Below, in pieces: positions 44,383 through 54,135 of a stretch of DNA of 64,000 nucleotides. The stretch lies in contig NZ_RBVZ01000001.1 in assembly GCF_004000435.1 (NCBI RefSeq), positions 1 through 64,000 on the forward strand, written 5' to 3'. The position numbers and the translations under genes were made by a program. A model generated the notes under the pieces. It made no database searches, had not been told where the DNA came from, and saw only the letters and a program-made list of their open reading frames with translations. How positions within the stretch are numbered: position 1 is the first letter of the stretch; each line of letters opens with the position of its first letter. This stretch comes from Alexandriicola marinus. Lineage in GTDB: Bacteria; Pseudomonadota; Alphaproteobacteria; Rhodobacterales; Rhodobacteraceae.

Positions 44383-45909
44383 ATGGGCTATGCCGCCTTG
44401 CTTGAAGCCACCGGACGGGTAAATGACCTGCTCAACGCCGGGTCCATCCTGTCATGGGATGCGCGGACGATGATGCCGAAGGGCGGCGCCGAGACCCGGT
44501 CCAAGCAATTGGCGACGCTGGCCGTCGCGGCGCGCAACCTGCTGTGTTCGGACGAGATGAAACGCGCGCTCGAGGCCGCCGAGGCCGAGGTCGCGGGCAA
44601 GAACGAGGACAGCGTCGAGGCGCGGATTACCGCGCAGGTCCGCGAGGCGATCGCCTATCACGAGCGTATCCCGACCGAGCTTTTGCGCCGCAAGACGGAA
44701 CTGGGCTCTGCCACGCATGAAGTCTGGGCCGAAGCCCGGCAGAAGGCCGATTTCTCGATGTTCGCCGATAGCCTTCGGGCCATGGTCGAGATCAACCGCG
44801 AGATGGCGCAGGCCATCGGGTTCGAGGATCATCCCTATGATGCGCTGATGTACCGGTTCGAGCCGGGCACGACGAAGGCGGGTCTCGATACACTCTTCGC
44901 GCGCCTGCGCGAGGGGATGCTGCCACTGGTCCGGGCCATCGCCCAAGCCGACAAGCCGCGCTCAGATTTCCTGTTCCGGGAATTTCCGGTCGACGCGCAG
45001 ATGGATTTCGCGCTCAGCATGGCGCAGAAGATCGGCTATGACACCCATCGCGGACGGCTCGACCTGACGGTTCATCCGTTCGAGATTTCATTTACCCGCA
45101 ACGATGTGCGCATCACGACGCGGGTGGCCTCGGATTACATGCCGATGTCGCTGTTCGGCGCGCTCCACGAGGCGGGGCATGCGATGTACGAGCAAAACGT
45201 CGATCCCGCCTATACCCGCACACCGCTCGCCACCGATCTGGTCGGTCTTTACGCGGTGGGCGGTGTCAGCTTCGGGGCGCACGAATCCCAGTCGCGCCTT
45301 TGGGAAAACCATGTCGGGCGCAGCCGGGCCTTCTGGGTCAACCACATGGACGAGGCCCGTGCCGCCTATCCCGGGCTGCTCGACGATGTGGATGCCGAGG
45401 AATTCTACCGCGCCGTCAACCGGTCCGAGCCCAGCCTGATCCGGGTCGAGGCCGATGAGCTGACCTATGATTTCCATGTCATGCTGCGCTGCGAGCTGGA
45501 GGCCAAGATGGTCGACGGATCGCTCGACGTGGCCGATCTGCCGGAGGCATGGAACGCCGCGATCAAGGAGTATCTCGGCATCGATGTGCCCGATGATGCC
45601 AAGGGCGTCTTGCAGGACGTGCACTGGTCGTCCGGCCAGATCGGCACCTTCTGCAACTATACGATCGGCAACATCATGGCCGCGCAGCTGTTCGACCATG
45701 CCACGAGCCAAGATCCCGGAATCGAGGCCGCGCTTGAGAAGGCCGATTACGCGCCGCTGCGCGATTGGCTGACCGACAATGTCTGCCAGCACGGCCGCCG
45801 TTTCGGTCGCGACGAGTTGCTGGAACGGGCCACGGGCCGGCCGCTGGATCCCGAACCCTACATCGCGCACCTGACCACAAAGTTTTCCGACATCTATGCG
45901 CTGGCCTGA
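44383..45909 (+). CDS. Carboxypeptidase M32 (thermostable carboxypeptidase 1 family)
   Basis: 508 aa, normal for M32. Zinc motif HEAGH at about 262-266 with the downstream Glu in [14 protein letters not shown] (about 297-310), and the family [11 protein letters not shown] (near 235) and [18 protein letters not shown] (near 348) segments. Cytoplasmic metallocarboxypeptidase that removes C-terminal residues from peptides with broad preference. First gene of the long plus-strand run, divergent from the DUF4438 operon with a shared regulatory region. Confidence 0.95.
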   Translation: MGYAALLEATGRVNDLLNAGSILSWDARTMMPKGGAETRSKQLATLAVAARNLLCSDEMKRALEAAEAEVAGKNEDSVEARITAQVREAIAYHERIPTELLRRKTELGSATHEVWAEARQKADFSMFADSLRAMVEINREMAQAIGFEDHPYDALMYRFEPGTTKAGLDTLFARLREGMLPLVRAIAQADKPRSDFLFREFPVDAQMDFALSMAQKIGYDTHRGRLDLTVHPFEISFTRNDVRITTRVASDYMPMSLFGALHEAGHAMYEQNVDPAYTRTPLATDLVGLYAVGGVSFGAHESQSRLWENHVGRSRAFWVNHMDEARAAYPGLLDDVDAEEFYRAVNRSEPSLIRVEADELTYDFHVMLRCELEAKMVDGSLDVADLPEAWNAAIKEYLGIDVPDDAKGVLQDVHWSSGQIGTFCNYTIGNIMAAQLFDHATSQDPGIEAALEKADYAPLRDWLTDNVCQHGRRFGRDELLERATGRPLDPEPYIAHLTTKFSDIYALA

Positions 45910-45936
45910 GCCCGGCGCGCAGAAGAGAGACCTTAC

Positions 45937-47136
45937 ATGACCAAGCTAGACCCCCGCCTCGCCAAACGTGTCAAACTTTCCGACGGGGCGCTGATCACCC
46001 GGATGCTCGATATCGCCAACGGCCTTGATGACGTGATCCGCATGGGGCGCGGCGATCCGGACCTTGATACGCCGGCCCATATCATCAAGGCAGGCCAGGA
46101 GGCGCTGGCCAACGGGGCCACCCACTACACCCACCCCTTGGGCATCCAGCCTCTGCGCGAGGCGATCGCCGAGAATATCCGCACCTACGGCGGCGCCGAT
46201 TATGCCGATGACGAGATCATGATCACGCCCGGCGGGCAGCAGGGGATGTTCATCATCGCCCTGTCGCTTCTGAACCCGGGTGACGAGATCCTCGTGCCGT
46301 GCCCCGGCTACAACCCCTACAATCAGGCGGCCGAGATGTCGGATGCCGTGGTCGTCAAGATCCCGATGTCGATGGAGACGAACCTCACCCTGACCGCCGA
46401 GATGGTCGAGGCGCGGATAACGCCCAAGTCCAAGATCCTCGTCCTTATCAACCCCAACAATCCCACGGGCACCGTGACGCCCCCCGACGAGGTCCATCGC
46501 ATCGCAGAGGTGGCGAAGAAGCATGATCTGATCGTCATCTCGGACGAGATCTATTCCCGTCTGACATTCGGTAACAACACCGTGCTTCCGGTGGCCTCCC
46601 TGCCGGGTATGAAGGAACGCACGATCACGCTGTCGGGCTTTTCCAAGGCCTATGCGATGACGGGCTGGCGGATCGGCTATCTGGCCGGGCCGCGTGCCCT
46701 GATCGGGCCGATGTCGGAGGTCAATCACGCCTTTGCCATCTCGACCGCGGCGGTGAGCCAGCACGCGGCACTTGCCGCGATGACCGGTTCTCAGGAGTGC
46801 GTCGAAGAGATGCGCGGCATCTATGAAGAGCGCCGACGCGCCATCTGTGAGGGGCTGGATGCGATGGGCATGGGCTACGCCGAACCGCAGGGTGCCTTCT
46901 ACGTCTATGCCAACGTGGCGAGCCTCGGGCTTGGCATCACGGCGGGGCCCTTTTGCGAACGGCTTTTGGCCGAGGGCCGGGTGATGATGTACCCCGGCAC
47001 GATCTATGGCGATCACACCGACGATTTCGTGCGCATGTCGATGACCCAGCCGGTCGATCGCATCAAGATCGCGATGAGCCGGATGGCCGAGGTCGTCGAA
47101 AGCTTCCGCGCCGAAACGCGCCAACCCGCGAACTGA
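45937..47136 (+). CDS. PLP-dependent class I/II aminotransferase
   Basis: 399 aa. RMGRGDPDLDTPAHIIKAGQ, INPNNPTGTV, ISDEIYSRL and LSGFSKAYAMTGWRIGYLAG with PLP Lys237. Clearly related to the aminotransferase at 37768 (shared G-GDPDL-TP and GFSK-YAMTGWR-GY), which lies on the other arm of the divergent cluster. Two related transaminases in one pathway suggest two amino or oxo intermediates, or different amino donors. Confidence 0.93.
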   Translation: MTKLDPRLAKRVKLSDGALITRMLDIANGLDDVIRMGRGDPDLDTPAHIIKAGQEALANGATHYTHPLGIQPLREAIAENIRTYGGADYADDEIMITPGGQQGMFIIALSLLNPGDEILVPCPGYNPYNQAAEMSDAVVVKIPMSMETNLTLTAEMVEARITPKSKILVLINPNNPTGTVTPPDEVHRIAEVAKKHDLIVISDEIYSRLTFGNNTVLPVASLPGMKERTITLSGFSKAYAMTGWRIGYLAGPRALIGPMSEVNHAFAISTAAVSQHAALAAMTGSQECVEEMRGIYEERRRAICEGLDAMGMGYAEPQGAFYVYANVASLGLGITAGPFCERLLAEGRVMMYPGTIYGDHTDDFVRMSMTQPVDRIKIAMSRMAEVVESFRAETRQPAN

Positions 47137-47157
47137 TTTCAGGACAGGATCAAGATC

Positions 47158-47649
47158 ATGAATGTCAAATCCGACAATCCCAACATCAAGAGTATCAAGC
47201 ACATGGCGTTCGCGGTGAAGGATGCCGAAGCAGCGCTCGCCGCCTATGCCAAGTTTCTCCATGTGCCGGCCGATACCGAGATCACGCATTTCGCGAAGTC
47301 CGGCAACAAGGTCGCACTCTTCTATCTTGGCGGCATCGAATACCAGCTGTGCCAGTCGACCGATCCCGACGGCCGCTTTGCCTCGTGGATCAAGGACCGC
47401 GGCGCAGAGGGTCTGCACCACATCTGCTACGAGGTCGACAATATCGATAACGCGCTCGAACACGCCAAGAGCCAGGGCGCCGAACTGCGCCTGTGTCAGG
47501 CCTGTGGGGTCTATGGCTCGCACGCGCATCCCGAGGGCTATGTCGCCTTCCTCGACAACGATGCCGGCGGCATCGAGATCGAGTTCATGCAGGTCTATAC
47601 GCCCGAGGAACTCGCCGAGTGGGAAGCCAGCAAGGCGGAGGCGGTATGA
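47158..47649 (+). CDS. VOC-family protein (methylmalonyl-CoA epimerase/glyoxalase-like)
   Basis: 163 aa, two beta-alpha-beta modules. Ligands expected of metal-dependent VOC enzymes are present: IKHMAFAVKD (His), LHHICYEVDN (His) and AGGIEIEFMQ (Glu). The closest pattern is methylmalonyl-CoA epimerase, though a lyase or isomerase of another metabolite is equally possible. Overlaps the deacylase gene by four bases. Confidence 0.88.
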   Translation: MNVKSDNPNIKSIKHMAFAVKDAEAALAAYAKFLHVPADTEITHFAKSGNKVALFYLGGIEYQLCQSTDPDGRFASWIKDRGAEGLHHICYEVDNIDNALEHAKSQGAELRLCQACGVYGSHAHPEGYVAFLDNDAGGIEIEFMQVYTPEELAEWEASKAEAV

Positions 47650-48644
47650 GCACGTCTGCGAACGAAACGCTGACCGTCGGCACCGCAAGTGCCGCGCCCG
47701 GCCAGATGGTGCGCGGCGCGATCCCCGCACTTGATATGGCAGGCGGCGTCAAGGTCGATATCCCGGTCGTCGTGATCAATGGCGCGGGACCGGGGCCCAC
47801 CTTCTGGGTCAATGCCGCCATCCACGGCGACGAGCCCGAAGGCCCGCTGGCCTGTGCGCTGGCAAGCGCGCGGATCGATCCCGCCGCGCTGCGGGGCGCC
47901 GTGGTGCTGGTGCCCTGCGTGAACCCGATGGCCTTTTCCGCTGCCGAAAGGGGCAATCCTCTCGACACCTTCGCCTATGACATGAACCGGATTTATCCCG
48001 GTCGCGCGGACGGCTATTTCACCGATCGCCTCGCCCATGCCCATTGGGAGGCGATGAAGGACGTAGCCGATATGGAGATCTCGATCCATTCCGGCGGCGC
48101 GCATTCGTTCCTCGACAAGGCGATCTTCGTCGACGAGCGGCCCGAAAGCGTCGAACTGGCCAAGGCCATGGGTGAGGGCTGGGGCTGCATCATGTCGAAC
48201 TTCACCAAGTCGGGCAGCCCGATGGCGGCGCTCAACGGCGCGGGCAAGGTGGGGATCACGGTCGAACTGGGCGGGCGGTCCTACACCTCGCCCGAGCGGT
48301 TCCGCTATGTGGGCGAAGAGCTGGCCAAGTCGATCGTCAACATCTGCTATCACTATGACATGCTCGACGGCGAGGCGACCTATCCGTCGAACCCGACCAA
48401 GGGTGTGCAGGAGGCGCTTCTGGCCCCGGCATCCGGCATCTTTCTCCCCGAAGAGGATGTCGACTTCCTGACCATGATGCCCAAGGGCAAGAAGATCGCC
48501 CGGATCATCGACATTTTCGGGGATGAGGTGGGCGCGATCCACGCGCCGGCGGATGGTATGTTTTTCGGCCTTCGGGCCCTGCCAAACGTGAATTCCGGGG
48601 ATTGGTGCTGTTTCTTCAACAAGGTGGAGGGCCCGCGTGACTAG
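47646..48644 (+). CDS. Succinylglutamate desuccinylase/aspartoacylase-family deacylase
   Basis: 332 aa. The zinc carboxypeptidase-like site has NAAIHGDEPEGP with His60 and Glu63, and EISIHSGGAHSF with the third ligand near 150. Proteins of this subgroup include DoeB/EutE, which deacetylate N-acetyl-diaminobutyrate in ectoine breakdown, and other N-acyl amino acid deacylases. ATG overlaps the VOC stop. Its end overlaps the GTG start of the next gene by eight bases. Removal of an N-acyl group from an amino acid intermediate is the likely role. Confidence 0.88.
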   Translation: MSTSANETLTVGTASAAPGQMVRGAIPALDMAGGVKVDIPVVVINGAGPGPTFWVNAAIHGDEPEGPLACALASARIDPAALRGAVVLVPCVNPMAFSAAERGNPLDTFAYDMNRIYPGRADGYFTDRLAHAHWEAMKDVADMEISIHSGGAHSFLDKAIFVDERPESVELAKAMGEGWGCIMSNFTKSGSPMAALNGAGKVGITVELGGRSYTSPERFRYVGEELAKSIVNICYHYDMLDGEATYPSNPTKGVQEALLAPASGIFLPEEDVDFLTMMPKGKKIARIIDIFGDEVGAIHAPADGMFFGLRALPNVNSGDWCCFFNKVEGPRD

Positions 48645-49617
48645 TGGCGCCTCACAGGTGTCCGGGGGCGCAGAGCGTCCCCGTGACTTCGAGGGCTACG
48701 GCGCGAACCCGCCCGATATCCGCTGGCCCGGAGGGGCTGGTCTGGCCGTGAACTTTGTCCTCAACGTCGAGGAAGGCTCCGAATATTCGATCGGGGATGG
48801 CGACGGGCGATCTGAATCCGCGCTGTCGGAGGTCCGGGCCTCGCGCGTGCCGCTGGGCGAACGCGATCTTGCCGCCGAGAGCATGTATGAATACGGCAGC
48901 CGGGTGGGGTTCTGGCGGATTCACCGCCTGTTCCAGACCCGGGGGGTGCCGCTGACGATCTTTGCCAGCGCCGTGGCGCTGGAGCGCAACCCCGCCATTG
49001 CCGCCGCCATCGCAGAAACCGACTGGGACATCTGTGCCCATGGCTGGCGCTGGGTCGAGCATTACCACCTGACCCCCGAAGTCGAGGCCGAGCACATCGC
49101 CCGCGCCCACGAAAGCCTGTCGCGCGTTCTGGGGCGGCCGCCCCGGGGCTGGTACTGCCGCTATTCGGCCTCGACCGCGACGCGTGGGCTGATCGTGGCC
49201 CATGGCGGGTTCGACTACGACAGCGATTCCTATAGCGACGATCTGCCCTACTGGACCGAAGTCGACGGCAAACAGCACCTTGTCGTGCCCTATTCGATGG
49301 TCACCAATGACGCGAAGTTCATGACCGGTGACGTCTTTTCTTCCGACGGCTATTCACGCTTCCTGATCGACACGTTCGACCTTCTTGCCGAAGAGGGACA
49401 GCGGATGCCGCGCATGATGTCGATCGGTCTGCATTCGCGCGTGATCGGCCATCCGGGTCGCCTTGCCGGTCTGATCCGCTTTCTCGATCATATCGCGGAT
49501 CGGGAAGATGTGTGGATCTGCGGCCGCGACCAGATCGCGGACCATTGGCGCGAGCATGTGCCCGCGCCCGCAAGTCCGGTCAGCCCAACGCCCCCGAAAT
49601 TCAGCGAGTCGGCATGA
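48637..49617 (+). CDS. PuuE-like polysaccharide-deacetylase-fold amidohydrolase
   Basis: 326 aa, GTG start. In place of the metal-binding Asp-Asp of polysaccharide deacetylases it has NVEEGSEYSIGDGDGRSE (Glu45-Glu46), the form seen in PuuE, the cofactor-independent allantoin amidohydrolase. IFASAVALERNP, DICAHGWRW and GWYCRYSAST also match that group. Probable ring or amide hydrolysis of a ureide. Overlaps the AllA-like gene by four bases, a pairing known from uric-acid catabolism. Confidence 0.87.
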   Translation: MTSGASQVSGGAERPRDFEGYGANPPDIRWPGGAGLAVNFVLNVEEGSEYSIGDGDGRSESALSEVRASRVPLGERDLAAESMYEYGSRVGFWRIHRLFQTRGVPLTIFASAVALERNPAIAAAIAETDWDICAHGWRWVEHYHLTPEVEAEHIARAHESLSRVLGRPPRGWYCRYSASTATRGLIVAHGGFDYDSDSYSDDLPYWTEVDGKQHLVVPYSMVTNDAKFMTGDVFSSDGYSRFLIDTFDLLAEEGQRMPRMMSIGLHSRVIGHPGRLAGLIRFLDHIADREDVWICGRDQIADHWREHVPAPASPVSPTPPKFSESA

Positions 49618-50096
49618 CGGGGCGCGTTGTTCGGCTTGCGCAACCCGACGCCGAGGTCTTTGCCCCGTTCGGCAGGTTCGTGACCGGGCCCGCGGAACCG
49701 GGCGCCCGGAGCTTTTATTCCGACAGCCTGCATGTCCGGCCCGAAATGAGCGCGCCGGTCCTTCACGTCAACAACGTGGCGCCGAGCACCCTGCCCATCG
49801 AGGTGGCCGGCGTCGAAAAGCACCCCTATGCCGCGCAGTGTTTCCTGCCGCTCGATGTGTCGCGCTACGTGGCGCTGGTGATGCCGTCCGATGAGGCCGG
49901 GTTGCCGCGCCCCGAGGGAACCCTGGCGTTCCTGATGCCCGGCACACTTGGCATCATCTACAATCCCGGGACCTGGCATCTGGGCGCCACCGTGCTCGAC
50001 CGGGCGGGACATTTCACGGTTCTGATGTGGCGGGGGGGACGACTTCAGGACGATGTCTTCCGCGCCATACCGCCCCTGACCCTGACCGACACCTGA
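49614..50096 (+). CDS. Ureidoglycolate lyase (AllA-like)
   Basis: 160 aa small beta-barrel protein. Family cues: FAPFGRFV, LHVNNVAPSTLPIEV, EKHPYAAQCFLPLD, PGTLGIIYNPGTWHLGATVL. These match AllA, which splits ureidoglycolate into glyoxylate and urea. Directly coupled to the PuuE-like gene. No allantoicase or urease genes are seen in the window, so the real substrate may be a substituted ureidoglycolate. Confidence 0.87.
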   Translation: MTGRVVRLAQPDAEVFAPFGRFVTGPAEPGARSFYSDSLHVRPEMSAPVLHVNNVAPSTLPIEVAGVEKHPYAAQCFLPLDVSRYVALVMPSDEAGLPRPEGTLAFLMPGTLGIIYNPGTWHLGATVLDRAGHFTVLMWRGGRLQDDVFRAIPPLTLTDT

Positions 50097-50120
50097 CACC
50101 TGACACCGAAAGCCATCGCA

Positions 50121-51017
50121 ATGACCGACCGCAAGACCGAGCTTTTCGTTCCCGTCATCACGCCGTTCGCAGCGGACCTGACGGTCGATACCGACCGCCT
50201 TGTCGCGCATGCCAAGGCTCTGCTGGAGGCCGGCGCCCACGGGCTTGCCCCCTTTGGCACCACGTCAGAGGCGAATTCGCTGTCGGTGACCGAACGGATG
50301 GCCGCGCTCGAGGCGATGCTGTCGGCCGGGATCGCGCCGGACCGACTGATCCCGGGCACCGGGTGCTGTGCCGCCGCCGATACCATCGCGCTGAGTGCCC
50401 ATGCAACGGGGCTCGGTTGTCGCGGGGTCCTGATGCTGCCGCCGTTCTACTACAAGGGCGTCAGCGACGAGGGCGTCTTTGCCGCCTATGCGCAGGTGAT
50501 CGAGGCGGTGGGCGCAGGCCTGCGGGTTTATCTCTATCATATCCCCCAGATGTCGGGCGTCCCGATCACCCTGCCTCTGATCGACCGTCTGATCGACGCC
50601 TTCCCCGGCGTGATCGCCGGTCTGAAGGACAGCTCCGGCAGCTGGGAGAACACCGCCTCCGTGATCGCGGCCTTCCCCGGGATCGATACCTATTCCGCCT
50701 CTGAATCGCTGATCCCCGAAAATGTCGCCGCCGGCGGCGCGGGCTGCATCAGCGCAAGCTCCAACGTCAATGCCCGTGGCATTCGGGCCCTGATCGACGG
50801 GCTGGGCGGGCCGGATCACGACGCGTTGCATGCGCAGGTCAGCGGGGTGCGCCGGATATTCGAGGGCCTGCCCCTGATCCCCGCGATCAAGGCCGCCGTG
50901 GCAGCCCAGCATGACGATCCGGCCTTTGCCAATGTGCGCCCGCCCTTCACCCTGACCGGCCCCGATAATGCCGATGCCATCGCCGAGGCCGTGCGTCTGT
51001 CGGGGCCGCAATGGTAA
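50121..51017 (+). CDS. DapA-family (dihydrodipicolinate synthase/N-acetylneuraminate lyase) class I aldolase
   Basis: 298 aa TIM barrel. LAPFGTTSEANSLSVTER is the pyruvate-carboxylate loop (G-TTSE), YLYHIPQMSG carries the catalytic Tyr139 and GLKDSSGSW the Schiff-base Lys169. The group condenses pyruvate with, or releases it from, aldehydes and sugar acids. In this catabolic setting a retro-aldol or dehydratase activity on a 2-oxo acid is more likely than lysine synthesis. Overlaps the epimerase gene by seven bases. Confidence 0.9.
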   Translation: MTDRKTELFVPVITPFAADLTVDTDRLVAHAKALLEAGAHGLAPFGTTSEANSLSVTERMAALEAMLSAGIAPDRLIPGTGCCAAADTIALSAHATGLGCRGVLMLPPFYYKGVSDEGVFAAYAQVIEAVGAGLRVYLYHIPQMSGVPITLPLIDRLIDAFPGVIAGLKDSSGSWENTASVIAAFPGIDTYSASESLIPENVAAGGAGCISASSNVNARGIRALIDGLGGPDHDALHAQVSGVRRIFEGLPLIPAIKAAVAAQHDDPAFANVRPPFTLTGPDNADAIAEAVRLSGPQW

Positions 51018-51946
51018 CCCGCCAACCTGTCCTTGTTACGGGTGCCGGCGGTTTCGTCTGTTCCGAGATCGCGGTGGCGCTGGCCACGGCGGGTCACGAG
51101 GTGCTGGCCGCTGATGCGCATTTCGACGCGCCGACCCGCGCGCGGCTGAGCGGCATCACGCTTGTGGAAGGTGATTTGCCGGGAACGCTCGCGCAGAGTG
51201 GCGTTCGCCCCAAGACGGTGATCCACGGCGCCGCGATCACCGCCGAGCCGGAAATCCTGGGCCTGTCGCGGGCCGGTCATCTGCGGCGCAACATGGAACT
51301 TTTGACCGCAACGCTTGATTTCGCCCGCACCGCCGGGGCAGAGCGTTTCCTGTTTCTCAGTTCCATGGGCGTCTTCGATTTCGAGGACACGATCGACGCG
51401 GGGCAAAGGGTGACCGAGGCCATCCCGGCCCATGGGAAATGCCCCTATGCCGCGGCCAAACGGGCAGGGGAGATCGTCACACGGGCCGCCGCCGAAGACG
51501 GGTTCATGACGCTGTCGTTGCGGCTGGGCAATATCTTCGGCCCGCATGAGGCGGTCCGTGAGACGCGCCAGCATCTGTGCCTTGTGGGGCGCATGATCGC
51601 CGAGGCGCGCGAGACCGGGATCATCACCGTGTCCACCCCCGAGGCCCTGCGCGAATGGGCATGGTTGCCCGATCTGGCGCCGCGGATCGCGCGGCTGGCC
51701 ACTGATCTGCCGGAGGGTCTGCCACCGGCTCTCCATGCCGGGACACCGCCCGCGATCACCGATCTCGCCTTGGCCCGGGCTCTTGCAGAACGGATAAGCG
51801 GCACCACGATCCGGCTGGCATCTCCTCCCCATGCGCGGATCCGCCCGCCGATGGGGACGATAGAGCCCGGCGTGATGGACAGCGCGCCATGGACGGTTCT
51901 GGCGGAGGCCCTTGGCCAGATGCTGGGCAGCGAGGTGGCGGCATGA
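51011..51946 (+). CDS. NAD-dependent epimerase/dehydratase (extended SDR)
   Basis: 311 aa. GAGGFVCSEIAVAL (NAD loop at about 11-15), Ser in FLFLSSMGVFD and the YAAAK catalytic Tyr/Lys near 145-149. Typical substrates are nucleotide sugars or sugar lactones (uronate dehydrogenase type). Overlaps the next MocA gene by four bases. No glycosyltransferases nearby, so a catabolic role is more likely than cell-surface sugar synthesis. Confidence 0.88.
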   Translation: MVTRQPVLVTGAGGFVCSEIAVALATAGHEVLAADAHFDAPTRARLSGITLVEGDLPGTLAQSGVRPKTVIHGAAITAEPEILGLSRAGHLRRNMELLTATLDFARTAGAERFLFLSSMGVFDFEDTIDAGQRVTEAIPAHGKCPYAAAKRAGEIVTRAAAEDGFMTLSLRLGNIFGPHEAVRETRQHLCLVGRMIAEARETGIITVSTPEALREWAWLPDLAPRIARLATDLPEGLPPALHAGTPPAITDLALARALAERISGTTIRLASPPHARIRPPMGTIEPGVMDSAPWTVLAEALGQMLGSEVAA

Positions 51947-52986
51947 CGCCCCTGCGCCTGATCCTCGTGGGGCTTGGCGCCCGGTCGCGAACATGGGCAC
52001 GGGTGATCTCCGAGAACCCCGACACCCAGATCGTCGCCGCCTGTGACCCTGACCCGGCCGCCCGCGCCCGGGCCGCAGAGGCCTGGCCCGGATTGCCCAT
52101 CGGGCGGAACATCGCGGATGTGATCGGCACCGCCGCCGATGCGGTCGTGCTGGCCACGCCGCCGGGCGGGCGCGAGGCCCAGATCGAAGCGGCCTGTGCC
52201 GCCGGTCTTGCGATCCTCGCCGAAAAGCCGCTTGCTGATGATGTGGCTCTTGCCGCGCGTTATGTCGAGATGTGCGAAGACGCCGGCATTCACCTGATCG
52301 TGGGGCTGAACTTCCGCTATCTCGCCGTGACGCAGGCGATGCGGAGCCTGCTGCGCGAGGGTGCCATCGGAAGGCCCGAATTCGGGCGGTTCATCTACGA
52401 GCGCTGGCGCGATGGCACGCAGGACTGGCTGAACAAATATCCTCTCGAGATGGACCACCCGATGCTGTGGGAGCAGTCGATCCATCATTTCGACCTGATG
52501 CGCTATGTCTACGAGACAGAGCCCGTTCGCATTCAGGCCCATACCTTCAACCCCAGCTGGACCATGTATCGCGGCGACACCAATGTCGCGGCACTGATCC
52601 ATTTCGAAAACGGCATGTGCGTGACCTATCAGGGGACCTGGCAGGCGGGGCACGAGCCGATGAATTTCAACTGGCGCACCGACGGCTCCGAGGGGATCAC
52701 CGTGCAGCGTGCCATGTTCGGCGATCTGGCCTGGGGCAAGCGGATGCAGACCGACCTGACCGAGGTGCCCCTGCCGCCACACGAGGCGTGGATCACCGAT
52801 GCCGCGGCGCTCTTGCGGATGTTCGTGGCGACCTGCCGCGGGGCGCCGCCGGAATGCACCGGGCGGGATCATCTGCAATCTCTCTACATGCTCGAGGCCT
52901 GCATCCTTGCCTCCGAACGTCAGGGTTCGGTGGAGATCGAAGAGGTGGCGCAGGCCGCCCAGTCGAGGGGCGGGCACGCAGTCTGA
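51943..52986 (+). CDS. Gfo/Idh/MocA-family oxidoreductase
   Basis: 347 aa from the ATG at 51943, which overlaps the epimerase stop. Rossmann start LILVGLGARSRTWAR, EKP at 94-96, and the C-terminal half with SIHHFDLMRYVYE matching the catalytic His/Asp segment. Second of three MocA proteins in the window. Gap of 66 bases to the next MocA gene. Confidence 0.88.
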   Translation: MTPLRLILVGLGARSRTWARVISENPDTQIVAACDPDPAARARAAEAWPGLPIGRNIADVIGTAADAVVLATPPGGREAQIEAACAAGLAILAEKPLADDVALAARYVEMCEDAGIHLIVGLNFRYLAVTQAMRSLLREGAIGRPEFGRFIYERWRDGTQDWLNKYPLEMDHPMLWEQSIHHFDLMRYVYETEPVRIQAHTFNPSWTMYRGDTNVAALIHFENGMCVTYQGTWQAGHEPMNFNWRTDGSEGITVQRAMFGDLAWGKRMQTDLTEVPLPPHEAWITDAAALLRMFVATCRGAPPECTGRDHLQSLYMLEACILASERQGSVEIEEVAQAAQSRGGHAV

Positions 52987-53052
52987 CCTCTCAATCACGT
53001 CGTGGTCCGGGCGGACCGACCGCCTCACCACCCCAATCTTGAAGGAGACATC

Positions 53053-54135
53053 ATGCTGAACGTCGGGATCATCGGGGCAAGCTTTGCCCGCGACGCCTAT
53101 CTGCCCGCTTTCGCCCATATCGAGGGTGCGCGGGTCGCGGCCCTCGCCTCCGGGCGGATCGAAAGCGCGCGCGCGGCCGCAGAGCCGCATGGCATCGAGG
53201 CGGTCTATGACGATTGGGAAAAGATGCTGGCCGAACACGAGCTGGACCTTGTCTGCATCGCCACCCCCACGATCATGCACAAACCGATGACGCTGGCGGC
53301 GCTGGCGCGCGGCGCGGCGGTCCTTTGCGAAAAGCCCACGGCGATGAATGCGGGCGAGGCGCGCGACATGCTGGACGCCGCGCGGGATGCCGGGCGGCTG
53401 CACATGATCGACCATGAACTGCGGTTCAACCCCACCCGCCAGCGGATCGCAGAACTGATCCACGGCGGAGAGCTGGGCGATATCCGCCATGTGAACATCA
53501 CCAATATCGGCGCCTCATGGGCCGATCCGGCGAGCCGGCCCAAGGGCGACTGGTGGTCGGATGCGGCGATGGGCGGCGGCAGGCTGGGGGCCAATGGCTC
53601 GCATCAGGTCGACACCCTGCGCTGGTGGATGGGGGAACCGGCCTCGGTCGTCGGTCAGGCGCTGACGGTGGTACCCGACCGCATCGACAAGGCCACGGGC
53701 GAGCCGTGGACGGCCACATCGGACGACCTGTCGTATTTCACGCTCGAGATGCAATCAGGCGCGCTGGCACAGGTCTTCATGTCGGGGGTTGCCGCGGCGA
53801 ACATGGGTAACGAGACGCAGATTTTCGGGTCGAAAGGAACGATCACGCTCAGCAATTCGGACGAGAAACTCTATTTGGCCAAGGCGGGTCAGAGTTTCGA
53901 GGATATCAGTGTCGACGTGCCGCACATGCGGCTCCCGGGGCTGAACAAGGGTATCTGGAATGTCTCTGTCCTTGCCGCATTGCAGGAGCTGACCGCCGCC
54001 ATCGCCGAGGGGCGCGCGTTGCAGCGCGGCGCGACGTTCGTCGATGGGCTGCGCAACCAGATGGTGCTGGATGCGGTGGTGGCCTCGACGACGAGCCGCA
54101 AGTGGGAAGACCTCGACATGGCAGGCGCCGTGTGA
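53053..54135 (+). CDS. Gfo/Idh/MocA-family oxidoreductase
   Basis: 360 aa. Start at 53053 has GAAGGAG upstream; the open frame begins earlier without coding character. IIGASFARDAYLPAF Rossmann loop, EKP at 93-95, DHELRFNPTRQRI and GSHQVDTLRWWMG with the His/Asp motif. It differs strongly from the MocA gene before it, so this is not a recent duplicate. Stop overlaps the SDR start by one base. Confidence 0.88.
   Translation: MLNVGIIGASFARDAYLPAFAHIEGARVAALASGRIESARAAAEPHGIEAVYDDWEKMLAEHELDLVCIATPTIMHKPMTLAALARGAAVLCEKPTAMNAGEARDMLDAARDAGRLHMIDHELRFNPTRQRIAELIHGGELGDIRHVNITNIGASWADPASRPKGDWWSDAAMGGGRLGANGSHQVDTLRWWMGEPASVVGQALTVVPDRIDKATGEPWTATSDDLSYFTLEMQSGALAQVFMSGVAAANMGNETQIFGSKGTITLSNSDEKLYLAKAGQSFEDISVDVPHMRLPGLNKGIWNVSVLAALQELTAAIAEGRALQRGATFVDGLRNQMVLDAVVASTTSRKWEDLDMAGAV

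Noticed and set aside
45946-47730. 594-codon minus-strand frame opposite the aminotransferase and VOC genes
   Set aside because: Shadow frame; the sense genes carry intact active-site residues.
40188-48644. Idea that the island is an ectoine degradation cluster
   Set aside because: An M24 protein and a DoeB-like deacylase are present, but no ectoine-type TRAP, DoeC/DoeD set or EutB/EutC was found, and the M24 ligands and extra enzymes do not fit.
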